From: Granulosicoccus sp045106475
GTDB taxonomy: Bacteria > Pseudomonadota > Gammaproteobacteria > Granulosicoccales > Granulosicoccaceae
Assembly (NCBI GenBank): GCA_045106475.1
Contig: JBGCEO010000011.1
Span: 62,001-126,000 of the forward strand
Reading direction: 5' to 3'
DNA length: 64,000 nt
Shown one piece after another: positions 33,981 to 42,309 of this stretch. A model generated the notes under the pieces. That model was not told the DNA's origin. It worked only from the letters and a program-made list of their open reading frames with translations, and did not search any database. The position numbers were made by a program, and so were the translations under genes. How positions within the stretch are numbered: position 1 is the first letter of the stretch; the number at the start of each line of letters is the position of its first letter.

Positions 33981-35254
33981 GGAGTTACCACCGATACTCT
34001 TATGGTTATGGATTGATCATCTAAGGTAGCTGTCACATTAGCATCACCGATTGCGATTGGGCGAATCAAACCCGCATTGACACCGTCCTCCAACAAACTA
34101 ATCGGCACTGTGGTCGTGGCCAGCGATTCTATGTTCCAGCTAACTTCATCTGTCACTTCATTGCCAGTGGTGAACGTGGAGCCAGTCGACACACGCAACC
34201 TGAAACCGGCCGTATTGTTTCGCGCAATCCTGAGTGGATTGTCGGTCGTGTTAAACGACAATTGTTCAGACTCGTCGTTGTCAGCCGAACTGATAACCAC
34301 CGTTTGAATATCAGCCAGATCACCGCAGCGGGCACTTAAAACGGCATTACCACTTGCAACACCCGTCACTGTTCCCTTATCGGGCGCTTCATTACTAACC
34401 GTGGCGTTCGCAGTTCCTGATGTGATGCTCCAATCGACCGACTCAGTAATGGTAACCCTGCGTGTTCCAACCGCCGGTGTGGTGTCGGTTGCAGCTTCAT
34501 CATTATAGGTACCGGTAACTATGAATGCTTGTGACTCGTTGACATCAACTCTAGCGGGGCTGGGCGATATATCCAATTCAGTCAATGTATCTTGAATTTC
34601 AATTGATGCAGGGGCTGTTGCAGTGATTGCTCCAACGCTTGCATCCAATATCACAGCGCCAAAATTGAGACCGGTGACAGTAGCTGTAGCATCTTCGTTA
34701 GTGTCTACCCTGGCATCGGTGGTATCACCAATCGACCATTGAACGCTTTGCAGATTCCTTAGCGTGCCGCCTTCGAACTGTCCAACCGCTGTATAGACCT
34801 GTGGCAAACATCGCTCTATGGAGGCGGGGCCTTCGATGAGCTCGATGGATTCCAGCACTCTGTTTTGCACCTCCAGTGTATAGGGTATGAGTGTGACCAA
34901 ATCTCCGATTTGAACAAATACACTCACCTCCCCGTCTTCCCGAGCAGTCAGTAGGCCATTGGCATCGATACCCGCAACGTTTGTATCACTGACAAACCAG
35001 CGACGACCGGTTGCACTGAGCGCTATGCTCTCGCCATTGGCTCTAGCGCCCTGTACAGCGAATTGAATCTGCTCGGTGGTATTTAGAAATATCTCGTCAC
35101 GAAAGTTGGCGGGAGGTGTAACACTTAATGCAGTGATTTGCAGATTACGAACCTCAACTGCCTCTTCGAAAAGCTGTGATTCTCCCTCGCAGGCACTCAG
35201 TAATAAAACAAAAAGTGTCAGCACTAAACGGGCACTATTAGGAACAACCTTCAT
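33977..35254 (-). CDS. Big-type (bacterial Ig-like) lipoprotein chained to the Bat operon
   Basis: 425 residues. N-terminal lipoprotein signal with lipobox LLSAC (Cys at residue 22, next residue Glu, which favours outer-membrane sorting). The mature part is a string of three to four Ig-like repeats of Big2 style: RNLQITALSVTPPANF, VLESIELIEGPASI, LTELDISPSPARVDVNESQAF, each followed by a W-S-I/V-x-D segment and a G-x-V-T-G-L/V-x-x-G turn. Such proteins are usually surface or periplasmic. It overlaps the barrel gene (ATGA) and moxR (TTGA), an unusual addition to the Bat set. No specific function recognised. Confidence 0.75.
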   Translation of the reverse strand: MKVVPNSARLVLTLFVLLLSACEGESQLFEEAVEVRNLQITALSVTPPANFRDEIFLNTTEQIQFAVQGARANGESIALSATGRRWFVSDTNVAGIDANGLLTAREDGEVSVFVQIGDLVTLIPYTLEVQNRVLESIELIEGPASIERCLPQVYTAVGQFEGGTLRNLQSVQWSIGDTTDARVDTNEDATATVTGLNFGAVILDASVGAITATAPASIEIQDTLTELDISPSPARVDVNESQAFIVTGTYNDEAATDTTPAVGTRRVTITESVDWSITSGTANATVSNEAPDKGTVTGVASGNAVLSARCGDLADIQTVVISSADNDESEQLSFNTTDNPLRIARNNTAGFRLRVSTGSTFTTGNEVTDEVSWNIESLATTTVPISLLEDGVNAGLIRPIAIGDANVTATLDDQSITIRVSVVTP

Positions 35255-35784
35255 TTTGTGTTCACTCTAAGACCCAGTAAAAGCGCGTCGACACGCAACG
35301 GTTCATCGGCATTGTAATGTCGGTACTCAGCGCTGACTAACAGGTTGGGAAATCGCTGTAGTCTTTGCATCAGGCCAACGCTGATACGCGCGCCTCTAAA
35401 ATCTTCATTGACTGAGGAGCCGGCCAGCGTCGCTGTGGGTAGCGAGTCCTGGTCGAGTGTGTAGTTAACATATCCCAATACAACGTAGCCCTGTATATCG
35501 TTGTTTGGCGGCGACTGCAGTCGAAGCGCTATTCCTTGTGCCTGCTCGATATCCAAGTCGAACCCGTCGGATTTGTCTGACGACAGTCCAGTGTCGGCAA
35601 ATACTTCGACACCGATATTTGGCAATAGAAACGCCCCGACGCTGATGCTGCCAAATACTGGAAAGAAATCCACTTCAGAGTGCTGGACACCGCCAGCAGC
35701 GAGCTGTATTTCGCCATAGAATCGACCATCTGCATGGACTAAAGGACAAACCAACACTAATACACACGCAATCAACCAGCGCAC
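35251..35784 (-). CDS. Small outer-membrane beta-barrel protein (YfaZ/porin-like)
   Basis: 177 residues from a GTG with AGGAG six bases upstream. Signal peptide MRWLIACVLVLVCPLVHA, then alternating-residue strands (RFYGEIQLAAGGVQHSEVDFF, SISVGAFLLPNIGVEVFADTG, ARISVGLMQRLQRFPNLLVSAEYRHYNAD, VDALLLGLRVNTK) that fit an eight-strand barrel. It resembles the YfaZ-like proteins at 55.7-57.0 kb in general design. First gene of the chain; with the next gene it would supply outer-membrane components to the MoxR/Bat system. Confidence 0.68.
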   Translation of the reverse strand: MRWLIACVLVLVCPLVHADGRFYGEIQLAAGGVQHSEVDFFPVFGSISVGAFLLPNIGVEVFADTGLSSDKSDGFDLDIEQAQGIALRLQSPPNNDIQGYVVLGYVNYTLDQDSLPTATLAGSSVNEDFRGARISVGLMQRLQRFPNLLVSAEYRHYNADEPLRVDALLLGLRVNTK

Positions 35785-35835
35785 ACACTACTCCTGATGA
35801 GTAAAACTCGGGGAGATAGGAAGATAGCACTCAGA

Positions 35836-35847
35836 ACGCATATGCGT
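35836..35847. promoter_or_regulatory. Palindrome ACGCATATGCGT upstream of the Bat chain
   Basis: Perfect 12-bp palindrome 52 bp upstream of the first start codon. A minus-strand TTGACA (35850-35855) adjoins it, though I see no well-spaced -10. Candidate control site only. Confidence 0.3.
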
Positions 35848-35871
35848 CATGTCAACGACGTCACCTTCTAT

Positions 35872-36633
35872 CTATGGACACTCGGCGGCCGCATAAACCG
35901 GAGTCCGGGCACCCTCCTGTACCAGCACCACACACCCCTGATCTGCGGCAGGTCTGGGAATCCTGAAATGTAAGTTCCCGCTGCCACTCACCCTGCCCAG
36001 AGATGATACTTCCAGAACCACGTGATGATTAACAAGCGTTAAATCGCGATTTTCGCCACCAGTAATCTGAGTTGTTGCCTGGTCCAGGTAACTGACCAGC
36101 CTAACTTCAAGTCCTTGTAATTTTTCCCTCTGCTCAGCCGTGCCGGAAATACTGACCTTCAGATCATCCGCGGCCTTGTCATCGTTCTCGATGGCGATCG
36201 TCAGTGCTTGATCTGACGTTACTGACAGCGCTTTCACTATTTGTCGCTTGTTTGAACCCACCGATGCGGTTCGACCATTGACCACTGCCTGCGGCGTATA
36301 CACGCCCGGACGTCCAGCTAAATTGGCATGATTGTATTCTCGCTGACGCATCGAATAATCGGATTTAGAGTAGGGATCCGTAAAACTACCGTCACTGCCG
36401 TGAACCAGACTGTTCCAATAGTCCACATGATATTCCAGCGCCATTAGATCTTCATGTGCGTTTAGTAGATCTCCCAGCAACCTGTCAGCAGGTGGACAGG
36501 ACGAGCAACCATGCGACGTAAACAACTCAATCAGTTTCAGACTGCCTCCCTTGCCTTCAGCGCTAGCAAGCGTGGGTAGCACGGACAAACTGGCCGCCAA
36601 CGTGGCTTTTTTTATCAGACCATGCAATTTCAT
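35872..36633 (-). CDS. DUF1223 thioredoxin-like secreted protein
   Basis: 253 residues with an N-terminal signal peptide (ending TLASA). LIELFTSHGCSSCPPADRLLGDLL carries the CxxC pair and DUF1223 hallmark, followed by ALEYHVDYWNSLVHGSDGSFTDPYS and GVYTPQAVVNGR, a thioredoxin-fold pattern with cis-Pro. The family is exported and of unknown function; a redox role is suggested by CSSC. It is 51 bp downstream of the photolyase gene on the same strand. Confidence 0.82.
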   Translation of the reverse strand: MKLHGLIKKATLAASLSVLPTLASAEGKGGSLKLIELFTSHGCSSCPPADRLLGDLLNAHEDLMALEYHVDYWNSLVHGSDGSFTDPYSKSDYSMRQREYNHANLAGRPGVYTPQAVVNGRTASVGSNKRQIVKALSVTSDQALTIAIENDDKAADDLKVSISGTAEQREKLQGLEVRLVSYLDQATTQITGGENRDLTLVNHHVVLEVSSLGRVSGSGNLHFRIPRPAADQGCVVLVQEGARTPVYAAAECP

Positions 36634-36684
36634 AGAAAACTCGTTGCCAGTATCTTACGGTTGCTCTTTCAGTGGTTTCAGAAC

Positions 36685-38142
36685 CTATTTGGTTCCCTTC
36701 AGAGCCGAGAAAGCACTCAAAGCACGTTCCCGGCTAAACTTCAGATCGACTAGAGGATCGGGATAATCGAAATTTTGGCGGGTTTCAGCATCAAGCTCCC
36801 AGGGTTTGTGTATGTACTTTGTGGGCGCGTTACGTAATTCCGGAACCCAACGTCGAACATAATCACCACTTTTATCAAATTTCTCACCCTGCAGCACGGG
36901 ATTGAATACTCTGAAGTAAGGTGCAGCATCTGCGCCCGAACCAGCGGTCCACTGCCACCCCATGGCATTACTGGCCACATCCGCATCCACCAGTGTATTT
37001 CGAAACCAGTTTTCACCAGATTGCCAGGGTATCAGCAGATTTTTTATCAAATAGGAAGCCACGATCATTCTCACCCGGTTGTGCATCCAGCCTATCGCGT
37101 AGAGTTCGCGCATACCCGCATCCACAATCGGTACACCTGTGCGTCCCTGCTGCCAGGCCAGCAAGTGCTTATCGGTATTTTTTGCCCATTTGAATCGCTT
37201 GAATCGCGCATCCAGTGGCTCCTCCAAGGTATGAGGGAAATGGTAGATCAGAGTGTAGGCAAATTCGCGCCAGACGATTTCTTTGGCATAGGTCAGTTCT
37301 CCATCACTCAAGTCGGACAACGCCCGACCGCCCAATAATCGCAACAATACCTGGCGTGGACTAATCTCGCCGAAGTGAAGGTGCGGTGACAGCATGGACG
37401 TGCCGGCCTTAGCCGGCAAATTCCGACCCTCATCATAATCATGCACTGTGGCCTTGCGAAACAGATCGAGTTTTTTGCGAGCCAGGCTCTCTCCGGCTTG
37501 CCAGTGAGACATCATGCTTTCACCCCACTCATGACCGGGCATCAGCTCTAGTGCGCTCAATTGAACGCAGCCGGCCTCGGCGCCTGGTTTCAACAGCTTA
37601 AGCACGCTCTTTTTTACTGCAGGTATTGCACGCGGCGATTTAGCAAGGGTTAGTTGCTCGGGTGCGGCGTCAATCTGCTTGGCCGCAGCTCGCCAGTAAG
37701 GCGAGTAAACACGATAGACAGTGCCGTCACCCTTCAGATTTTCCCAGGGCTCATGGATGAGGCTTGCGTTAAACGTTCGTGGCTTGTAATCGGCCAGTGA
37801 TGCCTTGATTGTAGTATCGCGCGCGATGGTAGCCGGATCATAACAACGATTCCAGAACACAGATTCACTACCCGTAACCTCAAGAATGTTCGTTAAAACG
37901 CTCAGGCTGCTGCCTTGGGCAAAATACAAATCCGTGCCTTTAGCGCGCAGTGAATCAGCCAATGCCTTGAGGCTGTGATGCAACCATGCCCGGCTCGCCT
38001 CTCCCAGGCTACTGACGGTCTGATCCAAAGGATCATCTATGAACACAGCAACCAGCTGATCACATTGCTTGCACGCAGCACTAAAGGCCGGGTTGTCGGC
38101 GAGTCGCAAGTCTTGCCTAAACCACATGACGCCGACACTCAT
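36685..38142 (-). CDS. phrB: Deoxyribodipyrimidine photolyase, class I
   Basis: 485 residues. N-terminal antenna-cofactor domain starts MWFRQDLRLADNPAF; the FAD-binding catalytic half shows LSPHLHFGEISPRQV, WREFAYTLIYHFP, GRTGVPIVDAGMRELYAIGWMHNRVRMIVASYLIKNLLI (split across the flavin pocket) and WQWTAGSGADAAPYFRVFNPVLQGEKFD. All match CPD photolyases that repair UV dimers with blue light. Length normal (about 475). Its ATG overlaps the stop of the AckA-PduL gene (ATGA), so both are translated from one message, an association without obvious metabolic reason. Confidence 0.92.
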   Translation of the reverse strand: MSVGVMWFRQDLRLADNPAFSAACKQCDQLVAVFIDDPLDQTVSSLGEASRAWLHHSLKALADSLRAKGTDLYFAQGSSLSVLTNILEVTGSESVFWNRCYDPATIARDTTIKASLADYKPRTFNASLIHEPWENLKGDGTVYRVYSPYWRAAAKQIDAAPEQLTLAKSPRAIPAVKKSVLKLLKPGAEAGCVQLSALELMPGHEWGESMMSHWQAGESLARKKLDLFRKATVHDYDEGRNLPAKAGTSMLSPHLHFGEISPRQVLLRLLGGRALSDLSDGELTYAKEIVWREFAYTLIYHFPHTLEEPLDARFKRFKWAKNTDKHLLAWQQGRTGVPIVDAGMRELYAIGWMHNRVRMIVASYLIKNLLIPWQSGENWFRNTLVDADVASNAMGWQWTAGSGADAAPYFRVFNPVLQGEKFDKSGDYVRRWVPELRNAPTKYIHKPWELDAETRQNFDYPDPLVDLKFSRERALSAFSALKGTK

Positions 38143-39929
38143 GACATGGTTTTCCTGGACAATGCGGCAGTGGCCGATTCCACTAACTGATAAGCATCGT
38201 CATCAACATCAATAGTTGACAAACTGCCCAGCGAGCCACGACCAAGCTCCGCGGCATTGGCCTCATCGGTATCTATGTGCATCTCAAGCGCATAGCTATC
38301 TTTCACCCGTATTAAAACATCACCGAATATCAGATCTCGCTCACCGCCAACGATGGCCACCGATACCTCGTCTTTGTCGTTAACTGCAAAGCGCTTTGCA
38401 TCATCTGGATGCATATGTATGTGTCTTCTAGCGCAGATAAGGCCCTCTTTCAAGGTTACCTTTCCCAGTGGTCCTTCCAGGGTTATCGGAGCCGAGCCCT
38501 GTACCTTGCCCGAATCCCGCACCGGCGCATCAACGCCAAGCTTGAATTCATCAGTTCGAGAGATTTCAACCTGATCCACGTTGCGTAGTGGTCCTAATAC
38601 TCTGACTCGATCGATACGATCACGCGGACCAATTAGATCGACGCATTCCTCACAGGCGTACTGACCCGGCTGCGACAATGGCTTGTACTGCGTTGGAGTA
38701 GCATCCGGTCCAAACAGGGCAGCGAAAGTCTCAGCAGTAAGATGACAATGTCGCCCGCTTACGGCAATGGGAATCTTAGGTGTTTGTTGCTGAGTAGCAC
38801 TAACAACAAGCTGCATCGACTGTCTTGCAATCATCAACTCCTCATTGGTTTTCACGACAATCGCCTCAACCCGGGAGCGCGGCGTCGTAATCAGGGCATA
38901 TTCGTTGTCAGTCTGCACGCTTGCATCCCTGTTTCGGTCTTCATCCAGAACAACGCCCAGAAATTCCAGGCGCTGCAAGATTCGTCCACGCATGCTCGCA
39001 CTGTTCTCACCAATCCCGCCTGTGAACACAATCGCATCGACGCCGCCCATCGCAGCTGCATAGGCACCGATGTATTTTCGCGCGCGATGAGCAAATACAT
39101 TGATCGCCAATCGCGCACTGTCATCTCCGTCGGCAGCTGCACGTTCGATTTCTCGCAAATCGTTCCCAAGGCCTGATAATCCCGCCAAACCGCTGCGATG
39201 GTTGAGTAACTCATCGAGCTCATCCACGTCATAACCTTCGCGAAGAAGACTCAATAACACGCCCGCATCAACATCTCCCGAGCGCGTACCCATGACCAAT
39301 CCTTCCAGAGGAGTATTGCCCATGCTGGTTTCTGCAGAACGTCCGTACTCTACCGCACAGGCACTGGCACCATTGCCCAGATGCAGGGTAACAATGCGCA
39401 GTTCGTCCAAAGGCCTTTGCAGAAATTCTGCAGCTATACCAGCGGCATACTCGTGTGAAATACCATGAAAGCCGTAGCGACGGATACCATGCTTTTTGGC
39501 CACTTGCTGGTCTATTGCGTAGCTGGTTGAACGACGCGGCATACGAGCATGAAATGCAGTATCGAACACAGCTATCTGCGGCACATCAGGTAACGCCTTG
39601 GTGACAGCCAGAATCGCTGCAAGACTAAAAGGGTTATGCATCGGCGCATCAGGGATGTGCCGTTCGATAGCGGCCAGCACGGTGTCGTTGAGGCGTTGAG
39701 GCGTAAAATAGTGAGCTCCACCATGCACTACTCGATGACCAACAATATCAATCTGATGACCGTCAATCTCGGTCAGGATATCGATAATTGCCGCCTGATG
39801 TGTACCTGCCCGATCGTCCTGACTGGAACCAAGCCTTTCGCGCTTACCCGATAGCAGAAGTTGCTCTTTCGAATCCAGCAGTGCGTATTTGATACTGGAT
39901 GAACCACAGTTAATGACCAGAGTATTCAT
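38139..39929 (-). CDS. ackA-pduL: Acetate kinase fused to PduL-type phosphotransacylase
   Basis: 596 residues from the ATG at 39927-39929, the canonical AckA start (MNTLVINCGSSSIKYALLD). Residues about 1-375 form a full acetate kinase: VGHRVVHGG, FDTAFHARMP, YGFHGISHEYA, LHLGNGASACAV, GTRSGDVDAG and FTGGIGENSA. After a short linker, about 385-596 form a complete PduL (PTAC) enzyme: IPIAVSGRHCHLTAETFAALFG, QPGQYACEECVDLIGP, RVLGPLRNVDQVEISRTD, ICARRHIHMHPDDAKRF and EMHIDTDEANAA, with the zinc-ligand histidines in place. The protein should convert acetyl-CoA to acetyl phosphate and then to acetate plus ATP, or the reverse. No stop or frame break between the halves. No strong ribosome site was seen. 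Confidence 0.93.
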   Translation of the reverse strand: MNTLVINCGSSSIKYALLDSKEQLLLSGKRERLGSSQDDRAGTHQAAIIDILTEIDGHQIDIVGHRVVHGGAHYFTPQRLNDTVLAAIERHIPDAPMHNPFSLAAILAVTKALPDVPQIAVFDTAFHARMPRRSTSYAIDQQVAKKHGIRRYGFHGISHEYAAGIAAEFLQRPLDELRIVTLHLGNGASACAVEYGRSAETSMGNTPLEGLVMGTRSGDVDAGVLLSLLREGYDVDELDELLNHRSGLAGLSGLGNDLREIERAAADGDDSARLAINVFAHRARKYIGAYAAAMGGVDAIVFTGGIGENSASMRGRILQRLEFLGVVLDEDRNRDASVQTDNEYALITTPRSRVEAIVVKTNEELMIARQSMQLVVSATQQQTPKIPIAVSGRHCHLTAETFAALFGPDATPTQYKPLSQPGQYACEECVDLIGPRDRIDRVRVLGPLRNVDQVEISRTDEFKLGVDAPVRDSGKVQGSAPITLEGPLGKVTLKEGLICARRHIHMHPDDAKRFAVNDKDEVSVAIVGGERDLIFGDVLIRVKDSYALEMHIDTDEANAAELGRGSLGSLSTIDVDDDAYQLVESATAALSRKTMS

Positions 39930-39943
39930 GGAGTGTGTCGTTG

Positions 39944-39958
39944 TCAGGCTAAGCCTGA
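39944..39958. promoter_or_regulatory. Palindrome TCAGGC-TAA-GCCTGA in the ackA-pduL leader
   Basis: Perfect 6-bp arms starting 15 bp upstream of the start codon, where a hairpin could mask the ribosome site or a regulator could bind. Confidence 0.35.
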
Positions 39959-40015
39959 TGTGAAGGAAAGGTATCCACAGCTTAACGGAACTCAAGACCT
40001 GAGCGAGTTATCGTC

Positions 40016-40030
40016 TTTAGTGTGACTAAA
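40016..40030. promoter_or_regulatory. Palindrome TTTAGT-GTG-ACTAAA between divergent genes
   Basis: Perfect 6-bp arms, 87 bp upstream of the ackA-pduL start and 155 bp upstream of the formyltransferase start. Candidate operator; binding protein unknown. Confidence 0.35.
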
Positions 40031-40184
40031 TCGAACTGGCTCACAAACCTGACATTTGTTCACAACTCCACTTGGCGGGAGACCGACTACACTAATATGC
40101 ATATCAAAAGTAACTGGACGGTTTAGCACCTTATTGCAGGATGGCTATGAGAGAGTCAAGAAACAACGTGGCTCCATCGAATCA

Positions 40185-40982
40185 ATGAGTATCGTAATTC
40201 TGGTGGGAGGCAATAGTGTTCAGGGAAACCCTGAACACAGATACCTCGTGGGTGCGTTTCTAGATCGCTTTGGTGACAAGGTAACCAAAGTAATAAGTGC
40301 TCAGCCTCAAGTACGCCCTATAGGCGAACGCATCAAGCGAATGCTCAAACGCGGGAACTACGCGGAGAGATTTGCTCGTTGGCGTTATCCAGGTGGCTAT
40401 GGCCCCGACATTGCCGACTTGCAAAGACTCCTGTTACCAGACGAAGCCAGTCCGCAAATGCCTGGATCTGATCGATGTGTTCAGGTTCCCTCTCACAATG
40501 GAGCCGAATGCGAAGCCATTTTGAGCAAGGAGAAACCCGACGTTATTGTTGTTTATGGAACAACAATTATCCGCTCGAACATCTTTGAGCAAGCCGGGAT
40601 TATTACCCTTAACATGCACACCGGATTGTCGCCATACTATCGTGGCGACAGCACCTTGTTCTGGCCCGTGTACTACAACGATCCAGAACGCTTGGGCGTA
40701 ACAGTACATGAGCTAGTGGCGTCGGTAGATGGTGGCGCAATTGCTGCAACATCACCGGTAATTTACGAGACTGGCGATACCGAGGCAGATTTGTTTGCCA
40801 AAGGCGTCCAAGCCGGAACCGCACTCTATCTGGATGCTGTGGATTCAGCGCTTAACGGCACATTGAGCTGCAAAGCTCAGGATCTTTCGCTAGGTAAAGA
40901 ATTCAGATGGATTCATAGAACCGTGGCAGCGGAGAAAAAAGTGCTGACACAACTAGAACAATGGGCAGTGACCAGGGAATGA
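40185..40982 (+). CDS. Formyltransferase-family protein
   Basis: 265 residues from the ATG at 40185 (MSIVILVGGNSVQ); an upstream extension to 40056 has no family features. Catalytic triad of formyltransferases (PF00551) is recognisable: Asn and His in LNMHTGLSPYYRGDSTLFWP and Asp in VTVHELVASVDGGAIAA; PDVIVVYGTTIIRSNIFE precedes it. It should move a one-carbon or related group to an amino group, but is not methionyl-tRNA formyltransferase by overall sequence. It overlaps a polysaccharide deacetylase gene by four bases, so the target may be an amino sugar in a surface polymer. Confidence 0.78.
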   Translation: MSIVILVGGNSVQGNPEHRYLVGAFLDRFGDKVTKVISAQPQVRPIGERIKRMLKRGNYAERFARWRYPGGYGPDIADLQRLLLPDEASPQMPGSDRCVQVPSHNGAECEAILSKEKPDVIVVYGTTIIRSNIFEQAGIITLNMHTGLSPYYRGDSTLFWPVYYNDPERLGVTVHELVASVDGGAIAATSPVIYETGDTEADLFAKGVQAGTALYLDAVDSALNGTLSCKAQDLSLGKEFRWIHRTVAAEKKVLTQLEQWAVTRE

Positions 40983-42067
40983 GTCTTAAACACAACAGAC
41001 AACAGAACCGTCTCGGCCAGATCGCCAGGGCCGCTCTGCGCCACATCGGAGTCTTGCTTTTTCATCTGGGCTGCGCACGGCTAGTAATTGGCATCAGTTC
41101 AAAACGCACCCGCGCTCTGCTCTATCACGCCGTTGAAGAAAAAACCTGTAGCTACACGCGCGGTCTGGGTGTGAATGTGCCACCGCAGACGTTTGCCACG
41201 CATTTGGATTATTTCAAAACCTATTACAATGTTGTTTCGATGAGTGATTTGCTGCTTGGCAAACCTCGCCCCCGTTCGCTGGTCATCACTTTCGATGATG
41301 GTTATGCCAGCGTTGAAAAAAATGCTGTTCCTCAGTTGGAAAAACGCGCACTACCTGCCACAGTCTATTTGATTGGCCGAGCAGTCAAAGGCAAGATGGT
41401 TTGGGTGAATCGGCTGAATCAGGCCATGAACGAATATCCCACCGAGACTATGCGTATCTTGCATAGCTATCCGGATCTGGTTGAACTGGATCGCTCAGCG
41501 ATCATCAATCAAATTCAAACCAGCTATCTGCCCGCACAAATAAGTTCTCTGGTTGAAACACTGGAAGAAGCCATACCCGGTCTACTTGAAGATTCCGAAA
41601 AAGTGTTTTCAAATGCCGCCGACATCATGGCCATGCAGCAGCGCGGGATCGAATTCGGTTTTCATACCAATGATCACTACAATCTTCGGCAATGTAACAA
41701 AGCATTGCTGGAGCAACAGCTCCAGATTAGCGGCATGGAAGAGTTAATTAACTCAAATACTTTCGCGTACCCGTTTGGCTATTTTTCAGGCACCGCTATT
41801 GGCGCGCTTACCCACCATGGTTATGAGAAGTTAATGACCGTTGGCAATAACAATAACCGGTTCAGCGAGCTGCACCTTGATCGATCAGAGGTCTTTGTTG
41901 AGACTCCAGCTCAACTATTTGCTCAGCTTGAAATCGAAGAGCCGATCATGGCAGGGCTGCGCGCACTGATCGCTCGTCTGAAATCTGCCGTAAAAACTGC
42001 TCCTGACAATTACACTTCGGTTGAATTGGACAAAAACCCTGCTCCAGAAACCAGCAAGCCCCGCTAA
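40979..42067 (+). CDS. NodB-type polysaccharide deacetylase
   Basis: 362 residues from the ATG that overlaps the formyltransferase stop (ATGA) with AGGGA upstream. NodB motifs: LVITFDDGYASVEKNAVPQLEK with the Asp pair, and FGFHTNDHYNL with the HxxxH metal ligands; NTFAYPFGYFSGTA supplies the motif-3 Tyr-Pro stretch. It lacks a clear signal peptide, although residues 20-45 are hydrophobic. It likely removes N-acetyl groups from a sugar, and the neighbouring formyltransferase may act on the exposed amine. A stem-loop covers the stop codon. Confidence 0.82.
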   Translation: MSLKHNRQQNRLGQIARAALRHIGVLLFHLGCARLVIGISSKRTRALLYHAVEEKTCSYTRGLGVNVPPQTFATHLDYFKTYYNVVSMSDLLLGKPRPRSLVITFDDGYASVEKNAVPQLEKRALPATVYLIGRAVKGKMVWVNRLNQAMNEYPTETMRILHSYPDLVELDRSAIINQIQTSYLPAQISSLVETLEEAIPGLLEDSEKVFSNAADIMAMQQRGIEFGFHTNDHYNLRQCNKALLEQQLQISGMEELINSNTFAYPFGYFSGTAIGALTHHGYEKLMTVGNNNNRFSELHLDRSEVFVETPAQLFAQLEIEEPIMAGLRALIARLKSAVKTAPDNYTSVELDKNPAPETSKPR

Positions 42068-42079
42068 AGCGGGGCTTGC
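42054..42079. terminator. Bidirectional terminator hairpin
   Basis: GCAAGCCCCGC (42054-42064), loop TAAA, GCGGGGCTTGC (42069-42079): an 11-bp perfect stem between convergent genes. The loop contains the stop codon of the deacetylase gene. It lies 27 bp after the cold-shock gene. T-runs are weak on both strands. Confidence 0.65.
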
Positions 42080-42105
42080 GTGTAATACCGTGTCTATTGA
42101 CAGGT

Positions 42106-42309
42106 TTACATAGCGGAGACGTTAACCGCTGCTGGACCCTTTTGGCCCTGCTCGATATCGAAGCTCACTTTTTGACCTTCATCGAGTGTTTTGTAACCAT
42201 CGCCAGTGATAGCGGTGTGGTGAACGAAAACGTCCTTACCGCCATCTTCAGGAGCGATAAAGCCGAAACCCTTCGCCGCGTCGAACCACTTAACTGTACC
42301 AGTACTCAA
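42106..42309 (-). CDS. CspA-family cold-shock protein with TTG start
   Basis: 67 residues: GTVKWFDAAKGFGFIAPEDG (RNP1) and DVFVHHTAI (RNP2) are the nucleic-acid-binding motifs of CspA. The only start that gives the canonical N-terminus is a TTG at 42307-42309 with AGGG eight bases upstream; no in-frame ATG or GTG lies nearby. The protein binds single-stranded RNA/DNA and melts structure. The promoter at 42481-42509 implies a leader of about 165 nt, similar to the long regulatory leader of E. coli cspA. Stand-alone gene ended by the hairpin at 42054-42079. Confidence 0.9.
   Translation of the reverse strand: MSTGTVKWFDAAKGFGFIAPEDGGKDVFVHHTAITGDGYKTLDEGQKVSFDIEQGQKGPAAVNVSAM

Noticed and set aside
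40185..40982. Methionyl-tRNA formyltransferase
   Set aside because: The catalytic triad is present but the C-terminal Fmt domain is missing and the N-terminus does not match; def is not adjacent.
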